Below are positions 33,673 to 41,374 of a stretch of DNA of 64,000 nt, piece by piece. The notes under the pieces are model-generated. The model saw nothing but the letters and a program-made list of their open reading frames with translations. It did no database searches and was not told the DNA's origin. Positions within the stretch are counted from its first letter, which is position 1, and each line of letters begins with the position of its first letter. The position numbers and the translations under genes were made by a program. Source of the DNA: Faecimorpha stercoravium (GTDB lineage Bacteria; Bacillota; Clostridia; Lachnospirales; Bianqueaceae); assembly GCA_018712555.1 (NCBI GenBank), contig DVGT01000044.1, positions 1-64,000 of the forward strand. Reading direction: 5' to 3'.

Positions 33673-35190
33673 TTATTGTTCATCGTATAGGTTGTTGTTC
33701 GCGTACTCAGGTTCACAGGTCACGTCGATGCCAAGACGACGGAGAAGCTGTTCTTCCGTCGTGTCCAGCATGCAGGTAGAGTGTGCCTGACAGCCGCAGA
33801 GACTTGTAATCTGGTCCAAAGCCCGCTTCGCCTGCTCGTTATTTGCAGCACATACGCAGAGCACATTCAGGGTTTCTTCCGCGTTCAGCTCGCGGCTTCG
33901 ATCGTGAAGAATCTCCGTCTTCAGACGATGAATGGGTTCCAAGAGATCGGGAGAAAGCATATGGATCTGATCGTCGACGCCCGCCAAGGCCTTGAGTGCA
34001 TTCAGAAGACAGGCAGAGACAGCGCTCATCACACGGGCCTCAGAATGCCGGCCGCTGATGATACGTCCGTCTTCCAGCTGGATGGAAACGACCTGGCAGA
34101 ACTCGTCCTTCAAACCGGCTTCCGCTAGTTTCTGGGAACGTTCAAGCGCTGGCTGTACAATGGAACGATCACAGGGCTCAAGATTCAGTTCGTTCATAAG
34201 CAGTGTGACACGTTCCAAAGTTTCCAGATCCGCAAACCCTTTCTTATAATCGCAGGCCGTTTTATAATAGCGACGGATGATTTCCTGACGGGAAGCCTCC
34301 TGCACGACTTGATCATCAATGATACCGAAGGCAATTCGATTGACGCCCATGTCGGTGGGGGACTTATACACGGAATCCGTTCCCGTGATGCGCTCCAGAA
34401 TGCGACGGATTACAGGAAAGACCTCCAGATCCCGATTGTAATTGACCGCGATCTTGCCATAGGCCTCATAATGGAAAGAGTCCAGACGGTTCATATCCCG
34501 CAGATCAGCGGTAGCCGCTTCATAGGCGATGTTAAGCGGATGCTTTAAGGGCACATTCCACACCGGGAAGGTCTCAAACTTAGAATAACTGGCTTTGATC
34601 CCTCTTTTATACTCATGATAGAGCTGGCTGAGGCAGGTGGCCAGTTTGCCACTGCCCGGGCCCGGAGCCGTCACCACCACAATGGGGCGGGTCGTCTCAA
34701 TATAGGGATTGGAACCGTATCCTTCATCACTGACGATCAGATCCACATCCGTGGGGTAGCCCTGCGTGGAATGATGGGCATAGGTACGGATTCCCCGGCG
34801 TTCCAGCTGCGTCATGAACTGTTTGGCAGAGGGCTGTCCTTCATAACGAGTCACAACCACGCTGTTGACTGCCAACTGATGACTGGTCAGATTATCAATC
34901 AGTCGGAATACCTCTGTCCCATAGGTGATGCCATAATCTCCCCGCAGTTTATTGCGCTCGATATCGCCTGCATACACGCAGATGATCAGTTCCGCCTGAT
35001 CCTTCAGCTTTTGGAGCAGCTTCATCTTTACATTCTCATCATAACCGGGCAGTACCCGTTTGGCGTGCAAGTCGTTCATCAGCTTGCCGCCAAATTCCAG
35101 ATACAGCTTATTGCAGTTATTCACCCGTTCCAAGATATAACGAGTCTGTTCTGCCAGATACTTCTCATTATCAAATCCAATTTTGCCCAT
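33673..35190 (-). CDS. DUF1846 family protein
   Basis: 505 residues, full length for the family. Recognised by its start (MGKIGFDNEKYLAEQTRYIL) and motifs such as YAGDIERNKLRGDYGITYG and VVVTAPGPGSGKLATCLSQLYHE, which resembles a nucleotide-binding loop. Structures exist for the family but its biochemical role is not settled. It lies 19 bases downstream of the CNNM/HlyC-type gene on the same strand and is probably cotranscribed. Confidence 0.9.
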   Translation of the reverse strand: MGKIGFDNEKYLAEQTRYILERVNNCNKLYLEFGGKLMNDLHAKRVLPGYDENVKMKLLQKLKDQAELIICVYAGDIERNKLRGDYGITYGTEVFRLIDNLTSHQLAVNSVVVTRYEGQPSAKQFMTQLERRGIRTYAHHSTQGYPTDVDLIVSDEGYGSNPYIETTRPIVVVTAPGPGSGKLATCLSQLYHEYKRGIKASYSKFETFPVWNVPLKHPLNIAYEAATADLRDMNRLDSFHYEAYGKIAVNYNRDLEVFPVIRRILERITGTDSVYKSPTDMGVNRIAFGIIDDQVVQEASRQEIIRRYYKTACDYKKGFADLETLERVTLLMNELNLEPCDRSIVQPALERSQKLAEAGLKDEFCQVVSIQLEDGRIISGRHSEARVMSAVSACLLNALKALAGVDDQIHMLSPDLLEPIHRLKTEILHDRSRELNAEETLNVLCVCAANNEQAKRALDQITSLCGCQAHSTCMLDTTEEQLLRRLGIDVTCEPEYANNNLYDEQ

Positions 35191-35209
35191 CGCTTGGTAA
35201 CCTCTTTTG

Positions 35210-36529
35210 TTAAATTTCCGGGGCTGTTGTTTCCGCCTCCTCCGGCAGGCGCTGTACCACCGTATTCTCGATGCGATGGCCCTGGATCTCGGTTACGTGA
35301 ATGAGAAGACCGGATAATTTCATCTCAAACTGACTTCCATCCTTCGGGATAAAGCCTTTACGGGAAAGAATCAATCCGCCAAAGGTATCACAATCTTCTT
35401 CGTCAAAGGAAATACCAATAGCATCTTCTACATCCTCGAGAGAAGTGGTGCCGCGAATTTGCCAAGAATCATCGGAGAGCTTGACAATCTCCGGCTCTTC
35501 CTCTTCATCGTAGTCTCCCACAATTTCCGAAAGAAGATCCGTGATCGTGACAATTCCTTCCATACCGCCGTATTCATCCAAGACAATGGCAAAGTGACAG
35601 CGCGTCTGCTTCATTCGGCGAAACAGCACATCGGCACGTACACTTTCAGGAATAAAGAAAGCCGGCTTTACCGCGTTTTTCAAGACATTCTCACGTGAGT
35701 GATCGGTCAGGCAGAAATAATCTCGTACGTTCAGTACACCTACGATATTATCAATATCCTCACTGCAGACCGGATACATGGTGTGGTGGGTTTGACGGAT
35801 GATCTCATTCCATTCTTCCTCGGAATCATCGGTCCATAATACGGTGACATCTCGACGATGTGTCGCGATATCGTTTACACTGAGATCATTAAATTCAAAT
35901 ACATTATGAATCATTTCACTTTCTTCAGGATTGATCGTACCTTTTCGGCTTCCCGTATCGACCATCATTTGAATTTCTTCCTCGGTAACTTCCTCATCAT
36001 CCGCATTCGGATCCATACCCATGAGACGCAATACACCGTTTGTGGAAGCTGACAATAAGCTTACGAGCGGCTTAAATACTTTTGCCACAAAGCTCAGCAT
36101 GCCAGCCATACCCAAAGCCAGTTCATCAGACTTTTTCATCGCCAGACGCTTGGGTACAAGCTCGCCAAAGATCAGGGTAACGTAGGACAGAATAATTGTC
36201 ACAAGTACCAGACAGATCGTGTTCAGAGCCGAAGCAGACAGGGGAACGCCCAGGCTGAGCAGCCAGCCAGAAAGAACGGGGGCGAAGTTATCCGCTGCAA
36301 ATGCACTGCCCAAGAAACCAGCTAACGTGATTGCCACCTGAATAGTTGCTAAAAACCGAGCAGGCTGCTTGGTCAAGCGAGCCAGCTTAATTGCGCGTTT
36401 GTTTCCATCTTCGATCATTGTTTCCAGCTTCGCGTCACTTATAGAGATAACCGCGATCTCCGCGCATGCGAAAACCGCATTTAACGCAATCAAAACAACC
36501 TGAAGCAGTAGTTGCCATACAATGTCCAT
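35210..36529 (-). CDS. CNNM/HlyC-CorC family membrane protein (probable Mg2+/Co2+ efflux)
   Basis: 439 residues. An N-terminal DUF21 (CNNM) membrane domain with about four hydrophobic segments (about 1-170), a pair of CBS domains (about 210-330; HHTMYPVCSEDIDNIVGVLN and VLDEYGGMEGIVTITD) and a C-terminal CorC/HlyC domain (about 350-425). CNNM proteins export magnesium or related ions; 'hemolysin' is a legacy name. The minus-strand ATG is preceded by AGGAGG. Confidence 0.92.
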   Translation of the reverse strand: MDIVWQLLLQVVLIALNAVFACAEIAVISISDAKLETMIEDGNKRAIKLARLTKQPARFLATIQVAITLAGFLGSAFAADNFAPVLSGWLLSLGVPLSASALNTICLVLVTIILSYVTLIFGELVPKRLAMKKSDELALGMAGMLSFVAKVFKPLVSLLSASTNGVLRLMGMDPNADDEEVTEEEIQMMVDTGSRKGTINPEESEMIHNVFEFNDLSVNDIATHRRDVTVLWTDDSEEEWNEIIRQTHHTMYPVCSEDIDNIVGVLNVRDYFCLTDHSRENVLKNAVKPAFFIPESVRADVLFRRMKQTRCHFAIVLDEYGGMEGIVTITDLLSEIVGDYDEEEEPEIVKLSDDSWQIRGTTSLEDVEDAIGISFDEEDCDTFGGLILSRKGFIPKDGSQFEMKLSGLLIHVTEIQGHRIENTVVQRLPEEAETTAPEI

Positions 36530-36654
36530 AATAAATCAAAATCCTCCTAAGATATGTAAAATGATAAGATATAAACCAATACAGAGGAGGATCTACAAAC
36601 GCAAAAAACATAGCCTGCCTTTCACGATATGATAGACGCAAGCTATGCATATGT

Positions 36655-36711
36655 TTATCTCATGATTCGGATATTCCAGCGGTATAGGGCCATCACTAGG
36701 GCCAGCATCAT
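36655..36711 (-). CDS. Possible 18-residue hydrophobic peptide
   Basis: Minus-strand ATG ATG CTG GCC reads MMLALVMALYRWNIRIMR, a hydrophobic stretch with a basic end. AAAGGAG lies about 14 bases upstream, rather far; an overlapping ATG at 36715 with better spacing gives a non-hydrophobic 40-residue frame. CATAGC/GCTATG followed by a T run downstream (36602-36647) could end the transcript. It might be a small membrane protein or simply the leader of the CNNM gene. Low confidence; reported because the 270-base gap holds nothing else coding. Confidence 0.2.
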   Translation of the reverse strand: MMLALVMALYRWNIRIMR

Positions 36712-36730
36712 CCATGAAAAAAACTCTCCT

Positions 36731-36781
36731 TTAAAAAATATGTAACCTTGATTCATAGAAAACGCCTCATGGAATGGTTAC
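36731..36781 (-). terminator. Terminator after the tRNA-Ser pair
   Basis: On the minus strand GTAACC and GGTTAC close an imperfect stem (with ATTC/GAAT inside), followed by ATATTTTTTA. Confidence 0.5.
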
Positions 36782-36799
36782 ACACCATAAAGCGCTACA

Positions 36800-36888
36800 C
36801 GGAGAAGAAGGGATTTGAACCCTTGCATCGCTATTAACGATCTACTCCCTTTCCAGGGGAGCCCCTTCAGCCACTTGGGTACTTCTCC
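36800..36888 (-). tRNA. tRNA-Ser (anticodon GGA)
   Basis: 89 bases, class II with a long variable arm (AGATCGTTAATAGCGAT). Acceptor stem GGAGAAG/CTTCTCC, discriminator G, anticodon loop CTGGAAA giving GGA, T-loop GGTTCAAATC. CCA is not encoded. Confidence 0.95.
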
Positions 36889-36923
36889 AAGAAACCTACC
36901 ATAAAAGGTATGAACGTGTGGAA

Positions 36924-37008
36924 CGGAAAGGGTGGGATTCGAACCCACGACACCCTAAGGTGTACTGGATTTCGAGACCAGCTCCTTCGACCACTCGGAC
37001 ACCTCTCC
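36924..37008 (-). tRNA. tRNA-Ser (anticodon CGA)
   Basis: 85 bases, class II. Acceptor stem GGAGAGG/CCTTTCC, discriminator G, anticodon loop CTCGAAA giving CGA, T-loop GGTTCGAATC. It lies 35 bases upstream of the second tRNA-Ser on the same strand, so both come from one precursor. Confidence 0.94.
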
Positions 37009-37041
37009 TTGTCAGTCCGGCATCGGACGGACACAACAGCT

Positions 37042-37070
37042 ATTATATAAGACAATGAAAGAAATGTCAA
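37042..37070 (-). promoter_or_regulatory. SigA promoter of the tRNA-Ser pair
   Basis: On the minus strand TTGACA (37070-37065), 17 bases, TATAAT (37047-37042): a full consensus match. The -35 lies inside one arm of an inverted repeat (37061-37099). Confidence 0.8.
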
Positions 37071-37099
37071 GGATTATTTTTGAAAATCTTTGACATTTC
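37061..37099 (-). terminator. Inverted repeat: terminator of the eis remnant overlapping the tRNA-Ser promoter
   Basis: GAAATGTCAAGGATT (37061-37075) and AATCTTTGACATTTC (37085-37099) pair with one mismatch around nine bases. On the minus strand the stem ends in TTTCATT, just after the eis remnant stop. The distal arm also carries the -35 of the tRNA promoter. Confidence 0.55.
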
Positions 37100-37113
37100 T
37101 TTTTTGACGAGTT

Positions 37114-37620
37114 TCAGATATAATCCGAAATATAGGGAGGACGATAAGGAAACAGTTTATCCAGCAGGCGAATTGCCTCGGCATCTCCCACGATATGTTC
37201 CAGCCAATATAATTGACTGGCTGTTTTATATCCCAGAAGCATGGTGGTGAGTGTTCCGATGGACATGCGTACCTGCAGGGGAGCGGGTTCCTGGCTGAGA
37301 AAACATTGATTTCCTTGAAAGACAAGCGTCGTCTTTCGGCAATTCCATTCGAGAATAGGATCCTCAATCTCAAAGGAAATCCGGCAGTCTGAACCGGGCG
37401 CCACCCCTCGATACTGGCTCAGGAAGGCATCCAGGTCCACAATACGCCCCATAATATAGGGACGTATGGTTTCCCGGATATCTCCATCTTCCATTTCGAA
37501 AGCGATGGATTCGTTACGGTAGGTGTTTCCACGCACCTCATCGATCATAGAGTCGTGTGCGTGGATATATTTCCATAATCCCTTCTGTGCGTCTCGATGG
37601 AGATAAATCATTTCTTTATG
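37114..37620 (-). pseudogene. C-terminal remnant of an Eis-family GNAT acetyltransferase
   Basis: About 165 residues match the end of Eis-type acetyltransferases: MIYLHRDAQKGLWKYIHAHD, then YIMGRIVDLDAFLSQY and a sterol-carrier-like domain ending LLDKLFPYRPPYISDYI. Full-length members are about 390-400 residues; the N-terminal GNAT catalytic domain with its acetyl-CoA loop is missing. The open frame continues upstream to 37875, but that part is not Eis-like and contains a repeated phrase (MPRLFYHK) that comes from a 28-bp DNA repeat. I read it as a truncated, non-functional gene. Confidence 0.7.
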
Positions 37621-37646
37621 AGCCCTGGGCCTTGCGCAGGGAATAG

Positions 37647-37779
37647 GTTTATGGTAGAATAGGCGTGGCATGACAGCAATCTGTACCATTTGGGATTGAG
37701 CCACGCCATGAGTTTGACACCAAAGGGTGTCAAACTCCGAGTGATATCGGTGTTTATGGTAGAATAGGCGTGGCATGAC
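37647..37779. repeat. 28-bp direct repeat pair flanking a perfect palindrome, upstream of uxuA
   Basis: GTTTATGGTAGAATAGGCGT followed by GGCATGAC occurs identically at 37647-37674 and 37752-37779. Between them lies AGTTTGACACC-AAAG-GGTGTCAAACT (37711-37736), an 11-bp perfect inverted repeat of the kind bound by dimeric repressors. The first copy also places TTGCGC and TAGAAT 17 bases apart on the plus strand, a possible uxuA promoter. Confidence 0.75.
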
Positions 37780-37873
37780 TGGGTTCTGTAAGGCTAGGAT
37801 GAAGAACGGCCAGAAATGGAGAAACCATGGGCAGAGCGCAGTATGAAAGTACGGTGAAGGAGGATGGAAGATC

Positions 37874-38941
37874 ATGGAGATGACATTACGATGGTTTGGA
37901 ACAGGATATGATAGTGTGACGCTGGAGCAGATCCGTCAGATCCCAGGAGTGACAGGTGTGATCACGACTCTGTACGGAAAACAGCCGGGAGAGACATGGA
38001 GCCGAGAGGAGATCCACGCGCTGAAGGAAGAAGTAGAGAAGGCAGGGCTGCGAATTGCCGGGATAGAAAGCGTGAATATCCATGATGCTATCAAGATCGG
38101 CAGCGATGACAGGGAACAGTATATCGAGCAGTACATCGAGACGCTGCGGCATCTGGGAGAAGAAGATATCCATCTGGTATGTTATAATTTCATGCCCGTT
38201 TTTGACTGGACACGCTCTGATTTGGCAAAGCCACGCCCGGATGGTTCGACTGTCCTTTCGTACGATCAGCAGAAGGTGGATCAGATTCGCCCGGAAGAGA
38301 TGTTTCAGAATCTGGATGAACATGCGAATGGATTTATCCTGCCCGGTTGGGAGCCGGAGCGGATGGAACGGATCAAAGAGCTGTTCGCGATGTATCAGGA
38401 TGTGAATGAGGAGAAACTGTTCGAGAACCTGGTTTATTTCCTGAAGAGGATCATGCCGGTTTGTCGAGAGTACGATATCTATATGGCGATTCATCCAGAT
38501 GATCCGGCGTGGCCGGTCTTCGGACTGCCGCGTATCATTACAGATGAGGCGCATATCGACAGGATGTTGGATGCGGTAGAAGATGTGCATAATGGGTTGA
38601 CGTTCTGTACCGGATCACTGGGATCGAATCCAAAGAACGACCTTCCGTCGATGATCCGTCATTTTGCGGGCAGAATCCATTTTGCGCATGTGCGGAATAT
38701 TCATCATGTGGCGCCGGGCGTCTTTGAGGAGGCAGCCCATTTGTCTTCAGACGGATCACTGGATATGTATGAGATTATGAAGGCGCTGGTGGATACGGAA
38801 TTTCAGGGACCGGTGCGGCCGGATCATGGAAGAATGATCTGGGGAGAGAAGGCAATGCCAGGTTACGGCTTATATGACCGGGCGTTGGGAGCTGCCTATC
38901 TGAACGGTTTATTGGAAGCCATCGAAAAATCAAAGAAATAA
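37874..38941 (+). CDS. uxuA: Mannonate dehydratase
   Basis: 355 residues, normal length; the ATG follows AAGGAGGATGGAAGATC. UxuA converts D-mannonate to 2-keto-3-deoxygluconate in glucuronate breakdown. The start MEMTLRWFGTGYDSVTL and the motifs YNFMPVFDWTR, MAIHPDDP and HFAHVRNI are family features, including metal-binding His/Cys/Asp positions. The other uronate genes (uxaC, uxuB, kdgK) are not adjacent. Expression may be controlled by the palindrome at 37711-37736. Confidence 0.95.
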   Translation: MEMTLRWFGTGYDSVTLEQIRQIPGVTGVITTLYGKQPGETWSREEIHALKEEVEKAGLRIAGIESVNIHDAIKIGSDDREQYIEQYIETLRHLGEEDIHLVCYNFMPVFDWTRSDLAKPRPDGSTVLSYDQQKVDQIRPEEMFQNLDEHANGFILPGWEPERMERIKELFAMYQDVNEEKLFENLVYFLKRIMPVCREYDIYMAIHPDDPAWPVFGLPRIITDEAHIDRMLDAVEDVHNGLTFCTGSLGSNPKNDLPSMIRHFAGRIHFAHVRNIHHVAPGVFEEAAHLSSDGSLDMYEIMKALVDTEFQGPVRPDHGRMIWGEKAMPGYGLYDRALGAAYLNGLLEAIEKSKK

Positions 38942-38962
38942 TCTTTCGAAAATGTAAGAAGG

Positions 38963-38996
38963 GAGGCGCAAATCTTAAGGTTTGCGCCTCTTGCAT
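38963..38996 (+). terminator. Terminator after uxuA
   Basis: GAGGCGCAAA (38963-38972) and TTTGCGCCTC (38981-38990) pair perfectly. The tail TTGCATT is short on T and doubles as the -35 of the next promoter. Confidence 0.65.
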
Positions 38997-39019
38997 TCCG
39001 ATAGGGTTCTGGGTATAAT
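38991..39019 (+). promoter_or_regulatory. Promoter of the ABC-2 exporter operon
   Basis: TTGCAT (38991-38996), 17 bases, TATAAT (39014-39019). The leader before the first gene is about 100 bases. Confidence 0.7.
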
Positions 39020-39038
39020 AATATAGATATTAGGAGTT

Positions 39039-39122
39039 ATGAAAGCCGGCCAATATCGCAGTCAATGGATCTATGGGCGCGCCGTAAATGCTGTTTTGTG
39101 GCGCGCTCTTTTAGGAGGATGA
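39039..39122 (+). CDS. Putative 27-residue leader peptide
   Basis: An ATG with AGGAG two bases upstream opens a 27-codon frame (MKAGQYRSQWIYGRAVNAVL, then WRALLGG) that ends with TGA inside the ribosome binding region of the ABC ATPase gene. It spans a hairpin formed by GGGCGCGCC (39074-39082) and GGCGCGCTC (39100-39108), which is followed by TTTT. This layout fits translation-coupled attenuation, as seen before some antibiotic-resistance genes. Whether it is translated is unknown. Confidence 0.35.
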   Translation: MKAGQYRSQWIYGRAVNAVLWRALLGG

Positions 39123-39124
39123 GC

Positions 39125-40063
39125 ATGTCATTAGAGATAAAAAATTTGTGGAAGTGTTACGGGGATCGGACCGTGGTGGATCATATCAGTTTCTCACTGA
39201 AGGAGCCCGGTGTATTTGCTCTTTTGGGACGGAATGGAGCAGGCAAGACCACAACAATTCGTATGATTTTGGGAATGCTAGCGAAGGATGGCGGTGAAGT
39301 CCTATGGAATGGTCGGCCTATAGAGGAGGCAAATATACGAATTGGATATCTGGCGGAGGAAAGAGGGCTGTACCCCAAATATACGTTGATGGATCAGCTG
39401 CTGTACTTCGCGGCGTTAAAAGGAGTCAGCAAATCGGACGCCCAGAAGAGGATCCGGTATTGGGCCGGGCGTTTGGAGGTAGAGGAATATCTATACCCCA
39501 TGCATAGGGGGAGAAGAGCGCCCTCTAAGATCGCAGATCAGCTTTCCAAAGGCAACCAGCAAAAAATCCAATTGATGGCAGCGCTTCTCGCGGACCCGGA
39601 ATTTATCATTTTAGATGAACCATTGAGCGGACTGGATCCGGTCAACGCGGATCTATTCAAGTCTATCATTCGGGAAGAATTGGAGAAGGACAAGTACCTG
39701 ATCATGTCCAGTCATCAGATGGAAGTCATCGAGGAATTCTGCGAGGATATTCTGATTCTCAATCGGGGACAGGCGGTGCTCTCTGGCAATCTGAATGAGA
39801 TCAAGAGAAGCTATGGTCGAGTCCATATGATTGTGAAATGTGAAGGGGACATTCATCCGCTGGTGGAGAAGATGGGGCTCAAGAGCCTGTATCAGACGCC
39901 GGACGGCGATACGATCCAGGTAAATGATGAGGCGCAGGCAGCCGCATTTCTGCGGGAATTGATGGCGCAGGGAATTTCCATTGTTCGTTACGAGCTGCGG
40001 GAGCCTTCTTTGCATGAGCTCTTTGTGGAGAAAACGGGAGGAATGATCCATGGGGAAAAGTAG
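39125..40063 (+). CDS. ABC transporter ATP-binding protein (NatA-like)
   Basis: 312 residues from the ATG at 39125, six bases after AGGAGG. Walker A is GRNGAGKTTTIRM, the signature is LSKGNQQKIQL, and Walker B is EFIILDEPLSGLDP. The C-terminal extension of about 90 residues is typical of the NatA/CcmA-like exporter ATPases. Two ABC-2 permease genes follow directly (14-base overlap with the first). Substrate unknown; Na+ or a drug/peptide are possibilities by family. Confidence 0.92.
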   Translation: MSLEIKNLWKCYGDRTVVDHISFSLKEPGVFALLGRNGAGKTTTIRMILGMLAKDGGEVLWNGRPIEEANIRIGYLAEERGLYPKYTLMDQLLYFAALKGVSKSDAQKRIRYWAGRLEVEEYLYPMHRGRRAPSKIADQLSKGNQQKIQLMAALLADPEFIILDEPLSGLDPVNADLFKSIIREELEKDKYLIMSSHQMEVIEEFCEDILILNRGQAVLSGNLNEIKRSYGRVHMIVKCEGDIHPLVEKMGLKSLYQTPDGDTIQVNDEAQAAAFLRELMAQGISIVRYELREPSLHELFVEKTGGMIHGEK

Positions 40064-41372
40064 GATCCATGGTTGGCAGGCGGTATATCGGTTCTCGTTG
40101 AAAGAACACCTGAAGGGGATGCCGTTTCAGGTCATGACGGGGTTGGTTTGCGTATTGCTGCTCGTCTCGCTTCCAGTCGTGCATTGGATGGTGACGGCAC
40201 TTTCGGAGATTCCCGCAACCCAGGTGAAGATTCTTTACGTGGTGGATGAGACCGGCGTAGGAATGGATTATAGCGGGTTTTCGGAGCAGGAAGACTATCG
40301 GCGGGTGGAAGTCAGGCGGTTGGATGACGCAGAAGCTATGATCGAGACACTCCAAACAGAGGACGCGGAGGAAGGCGCGGTACTGGCGCGGATACAGTAT
40401 ACGGGAGAACGGATACAGCTGGATCTGTATTATGGAGGGAAAAGCGGCGCGGGTGAGGTAGACCTGACGCGTTTGGGCGACGCGTTGCTGCGTTATTATC
40501 GTCAGAATGCGGCGATGGGGGCAGCCCAGGACGACCAGGCGGATATTTTGAGCAGAAACGTGGAGACCCAGGTGGTGAAGCTGAAAAATCAGACCATCCC
40601 GGAGATGACAGAGCGGCTGAGTACCATTGAGTATGGAATGATCATGGTGATTTCGTGTTTAGCCATGATGTTTGTTGCGATCTCAGGAGAGGGCATTGCC
40701 TCGTCCATTGTGACGGAGAAATCCTCTAAGATCACAGAATATCTGCTGACATCTGTACGTCCATTAGCCTTGATCGTCGGCAAAGTATTATCGGTTCTGA
40801 CCGCAGTATTTCTGCAATTTGTCCTGATGGCGCTGTCGTTGGCAGCATCCTGGGGACTGACCCGGCTTCTGGGAGGCAGCGGGCTGAGTTTGAGTGTGAT
40901 TCTGGGAGGCGCTGTGGGCGATCTTCGTATCTCGCCCTGGGGTGTTGTGGGCGCTGTTCTGATTTTTGCCCTCGGATTGATCCTGTATGGTATGATGGCG
41001 GGCGTGATAGGCGCCAGTGTCAGCCGTGTAGAGGAGACGTCAGAGGGGCTGAAGCTCTACAATATTGTTTTGATCGGATGTTCGTTATTCGGGGTATTGG
41101 CAGCACGGCTGGGAGCGGATGGAGATTTTCAGATCCTAGTGATTCTGGCAGTTTTATGTCCTTTTTCTTCTCCCTTCATTGTACCCGCGTATCTGGCGCT
41201 GGGAAAACTCTCGGTGTGGCTGTTGGTGCCCTCTGTCTTGCTACTGTTGCTGACATTGATTTTGACGGCATACCTGGTAGCCGGGGTATATGAGGCGCTG
41301 ATCTTTTACCGAGGCTCCCATTTGAAATGGAAACAGATCGTGAAGATCGCGCTGAACAGAAAGGAGGCGTGA
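40050..41372 (+). CDS. ABC-2 type permease (NatB-like)
   Basis: 440 residues. One N-terminal membrane segment (about 25-47), a large external domain (about 50-185), then five or so membrane segments to the end, as in NatB-like ABC-2 permeases. EGIASSIVTEKSSKITEYLLTS, broken across strands here, is the typical coupling region. It overlaps the ATPase gene by 14 bases and is followed by a paralogous permease gene two bases after its stop. Confidence 0.88.
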   Translation: MGKSRIHGWQAVYRFSLKEHLKGMPFQVMTGLVCVLLLVSLPVVHWMVTALSEIPATQVKILYVVDETGVGMDYSGFSEQEDYRRVEVRRLDDAEAMIETLQTEDAEEGAVLARIQYTGERIQLDLYYGGKSGAGEVDLTRLGDALLRYYRQNAAMGAAQDDQADILSRNVETQVVKLKNQTIPEMTERLSTIEYGMIMVISCLAMMFVAISGEGIASSIVTEKSSKITEYLLTSVRPLALIVGKVLSVLTAVFLQFVLMALSLAASWGLTRLLGGSGLSLSVILGGAVGDLRISPWGVVGAVLIFALGLILYGMMAGVIGASVSRVEETSEGLKLYNIVLIGCSLFGVLAARLGADGDFQILVILAVLCPFSSPFIVPAYLALGKLSVWLLVPSVLLLLLTLILTAYLVAGVYEALIFYRGSHLKWKQIVKIALNRKEA

Positions 41373-41374
41373 GG

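Noticed and set aside
34615..35304. 229-codon plus-strand frame
   Set aside because: Antisense to the DUF1846 gene; low-complexity, no ribosome binding site.
36867..37070. 67-codon minus-strand frame
   Set aside because: Runs through both tRNA-Ser genes; not protein-coding.
37621..37875. N-terminal extension of the Eis-like frame as real protein
   Set aside because: The translated stretch derives from 28-bp DNA repeats and a palindrome, and lacks GNAT motifs.
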